Position numbers and translations under genes: made by a program
Origin: Noviluteimonas caseinilytica
Lineage (GTDB): Bacteria; Pseudomonadota; Gammaproteobacteria; Xanthomonadales; Xanthomonadaceae
Length of the DNA stretch: 64,000 nt
Direction of reading: 5' to 3'
NCBI RefSeq assembly: GCF_018406605.1
Contig: NZ_AP024545.1
Coordinates: 3,100,001-3,164,000 of the forward strand
The notes under the pieces: model-generated
Databases searched by the model: none
Seen by the model: only the letters and a program-made list of their open reading frames with translations
What the model was told of the DNA's origin: nothing
Shown here: positions 47,046 through 56,467 of the stretch, in pieces
Layout: every line of letters begins with the position of its first letter
How positions within the stretch are numbered: the stretch's first letter is position 1

Positions 47046-47073
47046 TTGCGGCCACCGGCCGCCCCGTTAGAAT
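47046..47073 (+). promoter_or_regulatory. Promoter of the response-regulator gene
   Basis: TTGCGG (47046-47051) and TAGAAT (47068-47073) are 16 bases apart, with a leader of about 18 bases before the ATG. A 6-base-pair inverted repeat (GCGGCC-ACC-GGCCGC) overlaps the -35 and spacer. Confidence 0.65.
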
Positions 47074-47097
47074 GCGGCGAGATTCCCGGGGACCCCC

Positions 47098-47493
47098 ATG
47101 GCACGCATCCTGATCGTCGACGATTCGCCCTCCCAGCTGATGGGCATCCGCCGCATCGTCGAGAAACTCGGCCACGAGGCCCTCACCGCCGAGGACGGCG
47201 CCGCGGGCGTGGAAGCGGCCAAGCGCGAAATCCCCGACCTCATCCTGATGGACGTGGTGATGCCGAACCTCAACGGGTTCCAGGCCACGCGTTCGATCAC
47301 GCGCGAGGCGACCACCAAGCACATCCCGATCGTGCTGGTGACGACGAAGGACCAGGACACCGATCGCGTGTGGGGCATGCGCCAGGGCGCGAAGGCCTAC
47401 ATCACCAAGCCCTTCAGCGAATCCGAACTCGCCGACATGATCCAGCAGATGCTGGGCGGCGATGCGCCGGCGGCGCCTGCTTCGGAAGAGTAA
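47098..47493 (+). CDS. Single-domain response regulator, PilH/CheY-like
   Basis: A 131-residue receiver domain without an output domain. Residues: the acidic pair D8/D9, the phospho-acceptor D52 in LILMDVVMP, the threonine pair TT in VLVTTKD and the lysine in AYITKPF. NGFQATRSITREATTKHIPI is typical of PilH-type regulators of twitching motility. The tail is Ala/Pro/Glu-rich. No kinase or pil gene is adjacent, so the partner histidine kinase or Chp phosphorelay must lie elsewhere; a general CheY-like protein is the alternative. Confidence 0.85.
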   Translation: MARILIVDDSPSQLMGIRRIVEKLGHEALTAEDGAAGVEAAKREIPDLILMDVVMPNLNGFQATRSITREATTKHIPIVLVTTKDQDTDRVWGMRQGAKAYITKPFSESELADMIQQMLGGDAPAAPASEE

Positions 47494-47497
47494 GGCC

Positions 47498-48388
47498 TCA
47501 GCTGCGGCGCCAGTCGTCGCCGAAGGCATCCCGCAGGTTTTCGTACGCCTCGCGCTGCGCATCCGTGTGCGACTTCGGCGCGAGCACTTCCAGTTCCACG
47601 ATCTGGTCGCCGGCGGGGTCGCCCGGCAGGCCACGTCCGCGTAGCCGCAGCTTGCGGCCCGCTTCCGAATTCTTCGGGATCTTCAGTTCCACCGAACCGC
47701 CCAGCGTCGGCACGCTCACCGTCGCACCGAGCGCGGCTTCCCAGGGTGCGATGCCCTGCACGAAGATGATGTTGCGGCCGTCGACTTCGAACCGCGGATG
47801 CGCGGCGTATTCGACCTCGAGCAGCAAGTCGCCGCCGTGGTTGCCCTGCTTCGCCAGGCGGATCACCTGGCCGGGGCGCACGCCCTTCGGCACGCGGATG
47901 TCGAGCGTGCGGCCGTTGACGCCGATGCGGATCGAACCGCCTTCGTACACCGCTTCCAGCGGCACCGCGAGTTTCGCGCGCGTGTCGCCGCGCGTTTGCG
48001 GTCGCGCGCCGCCGCCGTTGCCACCGCGCTGGCGGCCGAACAACGATTCGAAGAAATCGCTGAAGCCCCCGCCCGCGCCGCCGCCGGCGAAGATTTCGTC
48101 GAAATCGAAATCCCCGCCCGGCCCGCCACCGAATCCGCCGGGCGGCGGCTGCACGTCGTCGCCCGGCCGGTAGCCGCGCGCGCGCAACTGGTCGTACGCG
48201 GCGCGCTTCTGCGGATCGCGCAGCGCCTCGTAAGCTTCGTTGACGGCCTTGAACTTGTCCTCGGCCCCGGCCTCCTTGCTGACGTCCGGGTGGTACTTGC
48301 GCGCGAGCCTGCGGTACGCGGTCTTGATCTCCGCGTCGCCCGCGCCCGGCTCGACGCCGAGGGTCTGGTAGTAGTCCTTGAATTGCAT
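47498..48388 (-). CDS. cbpA: DnaJ-like co-chaperone, CbpA type
   Basis: A 296-residue J-domain protein. The J domain (residues 1-70) carries the HPD motif at 33-35 that stimulates DnaK. A Gly/Phe-rich region (about 85-130, FGGGPGGDFDFDEIF) follows, then two C-terminal beta domains (LDIRVPKGVRPGQVIRLAKQG). The zinc-finger repeats of DnaJ are missing, which marks the CbpA class. The ATG at 48388 (MQFKDYYQTLG) is preferred to a six-codon longer start. The gene converges on the response regulator and diverges from the peroxiredoxin. Confidence 0.92.
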   Translation of the reverse strand: MQFKDYYQTLGVEPGAGDAEIKTAYRRLARKYHPDVSKEAGAEDKFKAVNEAYEALRDPQKRAAYDQLRARGYRPGDDVQPPPGGFGGGPGGDFDFDEIFAGGGAGGGFSDFFESLFGRQRGGNGGGARPQTRGDTRAKLAVPLEAVYEGGSIRIGVNGRTLDIRVPKGVRPGQVIRLAKQGNHGGDLLLEVEYAAHPRFEVDGRNIIFVQGIAPWEAALGATVSVPTLGGSVELKIPKNSEAGRKLRLRGRGLPGDPAGDQIVELEVLAPKSHTDAQREAYENLRDAFGDDWRRS

Positions 48389-48471
48389 CGGCGGAGGGTA
48401 GCGCACCCGCGCGTCGACGACAGGTCATCGCCTACACTGCCGCCCTTCCCCCCGTTTCGAGGATCGCGCCC

Positions 48472-48954
48472 ATGACCATCCAGCCCGGCGACCGCCTGCC
48501 CGAGATCCCGCTGCAGCGCATCCGCGAAGGCGTGGAGACCGTCGACGTCCACACCCTGTTCGGCGGCAAGCAGGTCGTGCTGTTCGCGGTGCCCGGCGCG
48601 TTCACGCCGACGTGTTCGGAACGCCACCTGCCGGGCTTCGTCGAGAAGTTCGACGCGTTCCGCCAGCGCGGCGTCGAGGTGCTCTGCCTGTCGGTCAACG
48701 ATCCGTTCGTGATGAAGGCCTGGGGCGAAAGCCAGCACGTGCCCGAAGGCCTGCAGATGCTCGCCGACGGCAACGGCGAGTTCACCCGCGCGCTCGGCCT
48801 GGAAATGGACGCCAGCGGTTACGGCATGGGCACGCGCGCGCGCCGCTTCGCGATGTTCGTCGACGACGGCGTGGTGAAGCAGTTGCATGTCGAAGCGCCG
48901 GGCGAGTTCCGCGTGTCGTCGGCCGAGTACGTGCTCGACAACCTGCCCGCCTAA
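48472..48954 (+). CDS. Peroxiredoxin, Prx5 type
   Basis: A 160-residue thiol peroxidase. PGAFTPTCSERHLPGF contains the peroxidatic C48 in the Prx5-type context (TPTCS). A second cysteine at about 72 (VLCLSVND) is the only candidate resolving residue, so glutathione or glutaredoxin may act as reductant. The end (RARRFAMFVDDGVVKQLHVEAPGEF) fits the family. GAGGA precedes the ATG. Its stop overlaps the stop of the converging pbpC gene through CTAA. Confidence 0.92.
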   Translation: MTIQPGDRLPEIPLQRIREGVETVDVHTLFGGKQVVLFAVPGAFTPTCSERHLPGFVEKFDAFRQRGVEVLCLSVNDPFVMKAWGESQHVPEGLQMLADGNGEFTRALGLEMDASGYGMGTRARRFAMFVDDGVVKQLHVEAPGEFRVSSAEYVLDNLPA

Positions 48955-51317
48955 CGCAGCACCGAAAACCCGATCGACGCCCACGCGCCCGTTTCGGCGA
49001 GCGCGGTGAGCGTGTGTGCGCCGGCCTGCGCCAGGTCGAAGTCGATCGATGCGGTGCCGCTGGATTCGGCGAGCAATCGGCCGTCGAGCAACCAGCGGAT
49101 GCGCGCTTCGCTGCCGAGCGCGCGCACCGACAACTTCAGCGGCGTCGTGCGGTTGGGCGGGCGCGCGAGCGTGGCGCGATCGACGATGCCTTCGATGCGC
49201 AACGACTCCATCGCGTCGCGACCGTCGGGCACGCAGTCCGGTGCGCGCGCGGGGAGTTGCGCGGCGCTGCGCAGGTCCGCGGGCAACCAGGGCGCCGCGA
49301 GTGCGGGCCAGCGCGCGACGGCTTCGCTGCGGCGTTCGTGCGCTGCGCTGCATTCGGCGGTGAGGCGCAGTCCGCTGCGCGCATCCACGTCGAAGCGTTC
49401 GCGGCCCGCGCTCCACAGGCGCGCATCGCGTTCGGGGAACGTCGGCGGCACCACCCCATCGAGCACCCATGCATTCTTGTGCTTGCGGCACAACTGCGGC
49501 GCATCGGGATCGGGCGCGATACCCAGCGGCCAGCACACGTCGACCTGCGCGACGTTCGCCGGCGGCGGGCGCGGCATCGTGTCGCCGGGCGTGGTCGGCA
49601 GGCTGTCGATGGTTTCGAACAACAACGGCAGCGCTGTCATCGCACCGTACTGCCCGGGCATCGGCGTGCCGTCCGGGCGGCCCACCCACACGCCGACCGT
49701 GTAGCGCCGCGTGCTGCCGAGCGCCCATGCGTCGCGATACCCGTAACTCGTGCCGGTCTTCCACGCCACGCGCATGCGCGAGCCGTTGGCGAACGTGTCG
49801 GCCGCGGTGCCGGGACGTGGATGGTCTTCGAGGATCTGGCGCACGATCCACGCGGCGCCGGGCGACAACAGGCGGCGATCCACGCGCGGCGCATCCGCGC
49901 GATAGCGCACGCGGCCGGCGATGCCGTCGCGATTGAGTGCGGCGTAGGCGCCGACCAGATCTTCCAGTCGCGCGCCCGTGCCGCCGAGGATCATCGAGAG
50001 GTTCGGCTTCGCACCATCGGGCCATTTCAATGCTATGCCAGCGTTTTCGAGGCGCGCGGCGAACCGCGATGGGCCGACGCGATCCAGCAGGTCCACCGCG
50101 GGCACGTTGAGCGAGAGGCGCAAGGCTTCCGATGCACTCACCGGCCCGTTGAACGCCATGTCGAAGTTGCCCGGCCGGTAATCGCCGAACGATTGCGGCG
50201 CATCGATGAGCAGGCTTTCGGAATGGATCAGGCCGTCGTCGATCGCCAGGCCGTACAGGAACGGCTTGAGCGTCGACCCCGGCGAACGCCACGCCTTCAC
50301 CATGTCGACGTGGCCCAGGCGCGCGGCGTCGCCGAAGGTCACCGAGCCGACGTACGCGCGTGCTTCCAGGCTCGCGTTGTCGACGACCAGCAACGCAGCC
50401 GACGTGCGTTCCGGCAAATCGGAGAAGTAGCGCGCGACGCGATCCTCGAGCATGCGTTGCAGGTCGCCGTCGAGCGTGGAGCGCAGGCGCGCCGCGTTCG
50501 GGGATTCCGCGCGCAAGCGTTGCGCGAGCAACGCCGCATGCACCGGTGGTTCCAGCGAACGCGCGACCACGGGTTCCATGCGCGCATCGCGCACGTCTTC
50601 CGCGGACCACGTGCCCGACGACGCCATCCGCGCCAACACCTTGTCGCGCGCGATGCGTGCGCGTTCGGGTTCGCGATCCGGCCGCAGGCGACTCGGCGAT
50701 TGTGGCAACACCGTGAGCAACGCGGCTTCCGCATGCGACAACTGCGAGGCGGGCTTGCCGAGGTACGCCCAGCTCGCCGCCTGCACGCCCTGCACGGTGC
50801 CGCCGAACGGCGCGCGATCCAGGTACAGCGTGAGGATCTCGCGCTTCGACAGATGCGCTTCCAGCTGCAACGCGCGCCCCATCTGCCGCAGCTTCGCCCA
50901 CGGCGAACGCGTGCGGCCATTCGCCGGCGGTTCGAGGATGCGCGCGACCTGCATCGTCAGCGTCGACCCGCCCGACACCACGCGCCCATGCCGCGCCCAT
51001 TGCCAGCCCGCGCGCGCGAGCGCGAACGGATTGATGCCAGCGTGCTTCCAGAACCAGCGGTCTTCGTACGTGGTGAGCGCCTGCAGGTACATCGGCGAGA
51101 CGCCTTCGAGCGTCGTCGGATCGCGCCACACGCCATCGCGGTCGGCGAAGGCGCGCAGCGGGGTACCGTCGCGCGCGAGCACGACGGCGCCTTCGCCGCG
51201 CGTATCCGGCAACGGCAACGGGAAGGCCAGGTCCAACCCCATCGCAGCGATCGCGAGCACCAGGCCCGCGAGCGCCACTTTCCAGGGCCAACGTCGCCCT
51301 TGGTGCGTCCTGTTCAT
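48951..51317 (-). CDS. pbpC: Penicillin-binding protein 1C
   Basis: A bifunctional class A PBP of 788 residues, anchored by an N-terminal helix (about 13-34). The GT51 glycosyltransferase part has catalytic E85 in TTYEDRWFW, and GGSTLTMQVAR. The transpeptidase part has the active serine S348 in SPGSTLKPF, SLN at 402-404, and KTGTS from 520. A C-terminal beta domain typical of PBP1C ends the protein. The ATG overlaps the stop of the macroglobulin gene by four bases. The two proteins are known to occur together, macroglobulin guarding the periplasm while PBP1C repairs the wall. Confidence 0.94.
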   Translation of the reverse strand: MNRTHQGRRWPWKVALAGLVLAIAAMGLDLAFPLPLPDTRGEGAVVLARDGTPLRAFADRDGVWRDPTTLEGVSPMYLQALTTYEDRWFWKHAGINPFALARAGWQWARHGRVVSGGSTLTMQVARILEPPANGRTRSPWAKLRQMGRALQLEAHLSKREILTLYLDRAPFGGTVQGVQAASWAYLGKPASQLSHAEAALLTVLPQSPSRLRPDREPERARIARDKVLARMASSGTWSAEDVRDARMEPVVARSLEPPVHAALLAQRLRAESPNAARLRSTLDGDLQRMLEDRVARYFSDLPERTSAALLVVDNASLEARAYVGSVTFGDAARLGHVDMVKAWRSPGSTLKPFLYGLAIDDGLIHSESLLIDAPQSFGDYRPGNFDMAFNGPVSASEALRLSLNVPAVDLLDRVGPSRFAARLENAGIALKWPDGAKPNLSMILGGTGARLEDLVGAYAALNRDGIAGRVRYRADAPRVDRRLLSPGAAWIVRQILEDHPRPGTAADTFANGSRMRVAWKTGTSYGYRDAWALGSTRRYTVGVWVGRPDGTPMPGQYGAMTALPLLFETIDSLPTTPGDTMPRPPPANVAQVDVCWPLGIAPDPDAPQLCRKHKNAWVLDGVVPPTFPERDARLWSAGRERFDVDARSGLRLTAECSAAHERRSEAVARWPALAAPWLPADLRSAAQLPARAPDCVPDGRDAMESLRIEGIVDRATLARPPNRTTPLKLSVRALGSEARIRWLLDGRLLAESSGTASIDFDLAQAGAHTLTALAETGAWASIGFSVLR

Positions 51318-54300
51318 GGCGCCGGTTTGGCCTGCCCCGGTTGCGTCACGGTGATGCTGGCGGGCTTGGCCGTGCCGATGGCACGGAGTTCCGGACGGTA
51401 CATGTCCTCCACCAGCGTCGGCGGCACCGCGTACGTGCCCGGCGTCACCGCACGCACGAGGTAGAACAACCGCGCGGTGCCACGCGCCTGGAGCTTCAGC
51501 GCTGCGACGTAGCGATCGTCGCGGAACTCCTCGTGGCGCAGGTCGGACGCATCGTCGCGATCGGCGATCTCGATGCCGTCGATCACCACGTCGGCCCACT
51601 GCTTCGCATCGCCCAGGTTGAAGTTCTCCACTTCCAGGCCCGCGGGCAGCAGTTCGGTGACCAGTGCGTCGGGCATCGTCTGCTCGCTCTTGATCGCGAG
51701 TTCGACGATCAGCGTGTCGCCTTCCTCCAACGATCCGCCTTCCCACGCCTTGCCGTCCGGCGTGTAGTACGTGCGCTCCACGTTGGCCACCGACTTCAGC
51801 GGCGCGGGCGCTTCCTTCGGGATGCCGGCGACTTCATAGCTCACGTAGTACGGCGGCGCGGAGGTCGGTTCGAAGCGCAGCCCCTTGCCCAGGGCATCGA
51901 CATCGACGACGCGCGCCGTGAGCGGGACGTTCGCAACCTCGACACTGTCGCCCCCGACCACCCACTTGCCCGCGATCGCCTTGCCGCCCTTCCCCGTGAC
52001 CAGCGCCTTGCCCATGCGCGCGATGGCGACCTGCTCCTGCGTGCTCAGCCAGAACCAGGTTTCCTTGCGGCGCGCATCGAGTTCACGACCGAGCGCGATC
52101 GCGCGCGCGTCGTACGCCGGTTGCGCCATGCCGCGTTCGTGCACCAGCGCGAGCATCAACGCATCGTCGCGCAGGCGGCTGCCGTAGTCGCCGAGGTACA
52201 GCGGACGCTGCGTCTCGTCGCGCGCGAAGCCTTCCGCGATCGCCTTCGCGCCGCGCTGCTTGTCGCCCTGCAACGCCAGCGCGAGGCCGAGGTGCACCAG
52301 GGGCAAGCCCGTCAGGCTGTTCTTGCGGTCGTTCGCATACAACGCGCGCAGCGTGCCGAGCGGCGCGCGGTTCACGCGGGCGAGCACGTAGCCCGCATGC
52401 GCCTGGTACGCGAACTTGAGGTGCGCCTTGTAGTCGTAGCCGTAGAACGGCGTGCCGCCCGCCAGCAAATCTTCGTTGAGCGCCTTCAGGGCCTTCTGCA
52501 ACATCGCATCGGGCACCGCGAAGCCCGCGTCGCGCGCATCCAGCAGGAACTCGGTGATGTACGGCGTCAGGCCCGGGTTCACCGCATCGCCGTCGCCCCA
52601 CATCGAGAAGTGACCGTTGGCCACCTGCATCGCGGCCAGGCGCGCGAACGCACCGGACATGCGCGCGTTGCGTTCCTTGTCCGACATCGGCGTGACGCCG
52701 AGCATTCGCGCCGTCGACGCATCGAGCACCAGCGCCGCATAGCCCTTGCTGGTGGTCTGCTCCGCGCAGCCGTAGGGATAACGCAACACGTCTTCCAGCG
52801 CCGCGGCGAACGGCACCGGCGGCAACGCGCTCACGACGACGCGGGCGCGCGCGGAGTCCGGCACGAGGCCGGCGAACAGCGCAGGGTCCAGCGTGATCGC
52901 GCCCGGCGCATTGCGCGTCTCGGCACGCGTGCGCATCACCTGCGCCCACGCCGGGCGGACCGGCAGGTCGTACTTGCGATCGACGTGGAAGCCGTTGCCG
53001 TCCACGCGCACGCGGACCTTCGCGACTTCGAAGCCGGACCGCGCCTGCAACGGAAACGTGTAGGTCACCTTGCCGTCGGGTGCGAGCTTCGCGGTGCGCG
53101 TGCCTTCGCCGATCGTGAGCGGGCCGATGCCGTCGACCTGCACCTTGAACGCGCCCGCCTTGCCGGTGAAGTTCTGCACGTCGAGCGTCACGTGGCTGCG
53201 GTCGCCGGGCGCGAGCACGCGCGGCAGGCTCGCTTCGGCGAGCACCGGCGCACGCACCACCGTTTCATTCGCCTTGCTGCCGTAACGGCCGCCGGACCAC
53301 ACCAGCGCGGACACGCGCAGCGTGCCGTTGAAGTCCGGCACGTCCAGCGGGATGCGCGCGTTGCCCTTCGCATCCAGGCGCACGGGGCCGGCGAACAGGT
53401 CCACCGTCTGCACGTGCGCGGTCGGGCGCCGTGCCTGCGGCAACGCGAGCGGCGCCATGTCGCCGCCGAAGCGGATCTTGGCGGTGCCGCCTTCGAAGCT
53501 TTCGATCACGCGGCCATACAGGTCGTACGCATCCACGCCGAGGCGCCGCTGCGCGAAGAAATGCGCCGAGGCATCCGGCACCGGGAAGCGCGTGATGTTG
53601 AGGATGCCGACGTCCACCGCCGACACCGACACGTAGGCTTCCTGGCCCGCGAGCTGCGGCACGCTGACGAACGCGGACAGCGTCTTTTCCGGCCGCATCG
53701 ATTTCGGCACGGCGATGCCGACGCCGAGCGTGCGATCGCGGCGATCCATCGGCACGTGCGCGATGCCGACCGCGCGCGCCGGCGTGATCTTGCTCGTCGC
53801 ACTGCCGCCGCGGAACACGAGCGCGGTGACATACACGTCGTGGCGCTCCCATTCCTTCGTCACCGGGATCTCGAACGTGCTGCCGCCCTTGGCGACGTCG
53901 ATCTCCTGCACGAACAGCATGTGGTCGCTCTCGACCATCAGCAGGCCGCGGCCTTCGTGCGGCGGCGTGAGCGTGGCTTTCAGCGTGTCGCCGGCGCGGT
54001 AGCCGGTCTTGTCGAGCGCGAGCTTGACCTTGTCGGGGCGCGCATCCAGGCCGCGGTTCTCGTCGCCCCAGCTCCAGCCGGCGCGGAAGGGATAGCGCGT
54101 GGTGAGCTTGGTCGCGGGATCGAAGACTTCGAGGCGGTACTCGCCCCACTCCACCGGGAAGTCGACGCGCACCGGCGACGCGCCGAGGTCCAGCGTGCGC
54201 GTCTGCAGGGTTTCGTAGCGGCGGGAGAACTCGTAGTCCCAGCCGCCGTCGTCTTCCCAGCTCCAGTGGTAGTCGCGCCATTCGCGCACCAGCGTGACGC

Positions 54301-56335
54301 GCGCGCCCTGCACCGGGATGCGCTTGCCGTCGGCGTCGAACTTCGCGATCTCGAAGCCCGCGTTGGCGTTGGCGTCGCTGCCTTCCTTGTCGTCGAACAA
54401 CGGGCGCACGCCAACCAGCGCATCCGCCGGCCACAGCACGCGCTTGACCGAGCGATTGACGCTGCGGCCACCGGATTCGAACAGGCTGCCGCTGACGATG
54501 GCCGCGATCGGCGACACCGGCTTGGCTTCCGCAGGCAACGCGATCGCCTGCTCGAACTTGCCGTTCGCATCCAACGTGACGTCGAGGACGTCCTTCGCTT
54601 CCTTCGGCAGCACCAGCGTGGCGTCGCCGAAGAACCAGCTCGGAAGCGATTCGACGGGATGCTGTTCCACCGCGACCGCGAGCTTCGCGGTGAAGCGGTT
54701 GCCGGCGGCCGGCGCGCCATAGAGATACGCGCCGTTGGCCTGCAGGCGCAGCGGTTCGCCCGGCGCCAGGCGCGCGGGCGCGTCGAGGTCGAGCTTCATG
54801 CGCTCGGGCAGGAATTCCTCCACGCGCAACGCCATGCCCTGCACCGCTTCCTTGCTGGCGGGATCGGTGCGGAATTCGACGCGCCACTTGCCGGTGGCGG
54901 CATCGGCGGGAATCACCTGCGCATGGCGCACGTAGCCTTGCGCGTCGGGTTGCAGCTTCGTTTCGAGCAGCGTGTTGCCGTCCGGCTGCACGTAGCGCAC
55001 GAACACCGGTTGCGGGCCGGCCTTGCCCTTCTTCGCGAGCGGCTGGCCGTCCTGGTCGCGGAGCAGCGCGGAGATGCGCACGGTTTCGCCCGGGCGATAC
55101 AGGTCGCGCCCGGACCAGGCGAACACGTCGAACCACGCTTGCTCGCGCCCGGCGACGGCGAACTCGGACAGGTCCAGCGCCGGCTGGTTGAACGGCAGCA
55201 TCGACACGTCGTCGCCGCGTTGCGCGACGAGCACGTGGGTGGCGTCGAGCTTGTACGGCAGCAGCGCGTTGCCGTAGCGGTCGGTGGTGCCCTTCAGCAC
55301 GGGCTCGCCCGCCGCGTTGAGCACGCGCAGCTCCACGTTCGACAGGCCCGCGCCGGTTTCCAGCGAGGCGGCGTGGACGAACAGCGTGTCCTTGTAGGCG
55401 CGCGTGTGCAGGCCGAGGTCGCTGACGGTGAAGAACGCGGTGTCGAATTCATCGCCGAACTGGCCGCTGCGCTTCATCACCGCGAAGTACAGGCCCGGCG
55501 ACTGCAGTTCCTTGATGTCCTGCAACGGCAGGTAGGTCAGCACGCGTTCGTTCTTCTTGCCGCCGAGCACGAAGCGGTTGACGTACACAGGCTCGGACAA
55601 CTTGGACAGCGGCGTGCGGCTGTGCTGCGCGCCGGTGTCGTCGTCCCACGAATACTCGCGTTCGAGGTCCCACGTGCCGCGGCGGCCGCCGCGCTGGAAC
55701 TCGGCGAAGAAGCGCGGCAAGGCGTCGTCCTTGATGCGCAGGAATTCGACGTCGACTTCCGGCACGTTCACCGACACCACCGGCAAGCCGCGGCTGTCGC
55801 GCGCCGGCAACACGCTGCCCTGCGAGGCGAAACCGACCACGGGATCGAGCGGCCCGGTGTAGACCTGGCGGCGGACCTCCTGGCCCAGCGCATGGCCGTC
55901 GGCCGCAGTGAGGCCGGCCTCGATGGTCACGATGTAGTCGCGGCTGGCCTCGACGTGCGGGAAGCGCAGCACGCGCGCTTCGTCATCGCCCTTGTCGTCC
56001 AGCACCCAGCTGCCTTCGATCGGCTTGCCGTCCTTGTCCGTCACCGACAGCAGCGCATCGAAATCCTGCGCGCCCACCAGCGGGCGGCTGAATTCCAGCG
56101 CGAGCGCCAGGCGGTCGCCCTGCTGGTCCGGGAAGGCGGCGACCAGGCCGAAGCCCTGCACCTTGTCCTTCGTCGCGGCGATCTTCTCGCCGGCGACCTC
56201 CGGGCGTTGTCCGTGCGCGTCGGGTTTGCACCCCGCGAGGAAGGCCAATGCCAAGGCAGCGATCGCTGCCCAACCCACCACTTCCCTCACCGCCCCAGCC
56301 CCGACTCCAGTCGGACCCGCGACACGCGACAACAT
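51314..56335 (-). CDS. Bacterial alpha-2-macroglobulin lipoprotein (YfhM-like)
   Basis: A 1673-residue periplasmic protease trap. A signal sequence ends in the lipobox FLAGC with C36 as lipid site. Several macroglobulin domains follow, then the thioester region GCAEQT, with C1190 and Q1193 forming the internal thioester, and a helical complement-like domain (about 1170-1500). The thioester binds attacking proteases covalently. The ATG at 56335 has AGGGGA in front of it; an in-frame GTG 15 codons later is an alternative. It is co-transcribed with pbpC (four-base overlap), the conserved arrangement in Proteobacteria. Confidence 0.94.
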   Translation of the reverse strand: MLSRVAGPTGVGAGAVREVVGWAAIAALALAFLAGCKPDAHGQRPEVAGEKIAATKDKVQGFGLVAAFPDQQGDRLALALEFSRPLVGAQDFDALLSVTDKDGKPIEGSWVLDDKGDDEARVLRFPHVEASRDYIVTIEAGLTAADGHALGQEVRRQVYTGPLDPVVGFASQGSVLPARDSRGLPVVSVNVPEVDVEFLRIKDDALPRFFAEFQRGGRRGTWDLEREYSWDDDTGAQHSRTPLSKLSEPVYVNRFVLGGKKNERVLTYLPLQDIKELQSPGLYFAVMKRSGQFGDEFDTAFFTVSDLGLHTRAYKDTLFVHAASLETGAGLSNVELRVLNAAGEPVLKGTTDRYGNALLPYKLDATHVLVAQRGDDVSMLPFNQPALDLSEFAVAGREQAWFDVFAWSGRDLYRPGETVRISALLRDQDGQPLAKKGKAGPQPVFVRYVQPDGNTLLETKLQPDAQGYVRHAQVIPADAATGKWRVEFRTDPASKEAVQGMALRVEEFLPERMKLDLDAPARLAPGEPLRLQANGAYLYGAPAAGNRFTAKLAVAVEQHPVESLPSWFFGDATLVLPKEAKDVLDVTLDANGKFEQAIALPAEAKPVSPIAAIVSGSLFESGGRSVNRSVKRVLWPADALVGVRPLFDDKEGSDANANAGFEIAKFDADGKRIPVQGARVTLVREWRDYHWSWEDDGGWDYEFSRRYETLQTRTLDLGASPVRVDFPVEWGEYRLEVFDPATKLTTRYPFRAGWSWGDENRGLDARPDKVKLALDKTGYRAGDTLKATLTPPHEGRGLLMVESDHMLFVQEIDVAKGGSTFEIPVTKEWERHDVYVTALVFRGGSATSKITPARAVGIAHVPMDRRDRTLGVGIAVPKSMRPEKTLSAFVSVPQLAGQEAYVSVSAVDVGILNITRFPVPDASAHFFAQRRLGVDAYDLYGRVIESFEGGTAKIRFGGDMAPLALPQARRPTAHVQTVDLFAGPVRLDAKGNARIPLDVPDFNGTLRVSALVWSGGRYGSKANETVVRAPVLAEASLPRVLAPGDRSHVTLDVQNFTGKAGAFKVQVDGIGPLTIGEGTRTAKLAPDGKVTYTFPLQARSGFEVAKVRVRVDGNGFHVDRKYDLPVRPAWAQVMRTRAETRNAPGAITLDPALFAGLVPDSARARVVVSALPPVPFAAALEDVLRYPYGCAEQTTSKGYAALVLDASTARMLGVTPMSDKERNARMSGAFARLAAMQVANGHFSMWGDGDAVNPGLTPYITEFLLDARDAGFAVPDAMLQKALKALNEDLLAGGTPFYGYDYKAHLKFAYQAHAGYVLARVNRAPLGTLRALYANDRKNSLTGLPLVHLGLALALQGDKQRGAKAIAEGFARDETQRPLYLGDYGSRLRDDALMLALVHERGMAQPAYDARAIALGRELDARRKETWFWLSTQEQVAIARMGKALVTGKGGKAIAGKWVVGGDSVEVANVPLTARVVDVDALGKGLRFEPTSAPPYYVSYEVAGIPKEAPAPLKSVANVERTYYTPDGKAWEGGSLEEGDTLIVELAIKSEQTMPDALVTELLPAGLEVENFNLGDAKQWADVVIDGIEIADRDDASDLRHEEFRDDRYVAALKLQARGTARLFYLVRAVTPGTYAVPPTLVEDMYRPELRAIGTAKPASITVTQPGQAKPAP

Positions 56336-56412
56336 GGTCGTTCCCCTAGGTTGTATGTGGCCGCGGAAGTCCCGCTGCCTGGACGTCTCGTCGTCGCACT
56401 GCTTGCCGCATG

Positions 56413-56442
56413 CGACAACGCCGCCCGGAGGCGGCGTCGTCG
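56413..56442 (-). terminator. Hairpin after gyrA
   Basis: An almost perfect 13-base-pair stem (CGACAACGCCGCC against GGCGGCGTCGTCG, one mismatch) with the loop CGGA starts 25 bases beyond the gyrA stop. No T-run follows on the minus strand; it separates gyrA from the macroglobulin gene. Confidence 0.55.
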
Positions 56443-56467
56443 GGTCCTTGGCGCGTGCGCCCCGAGA

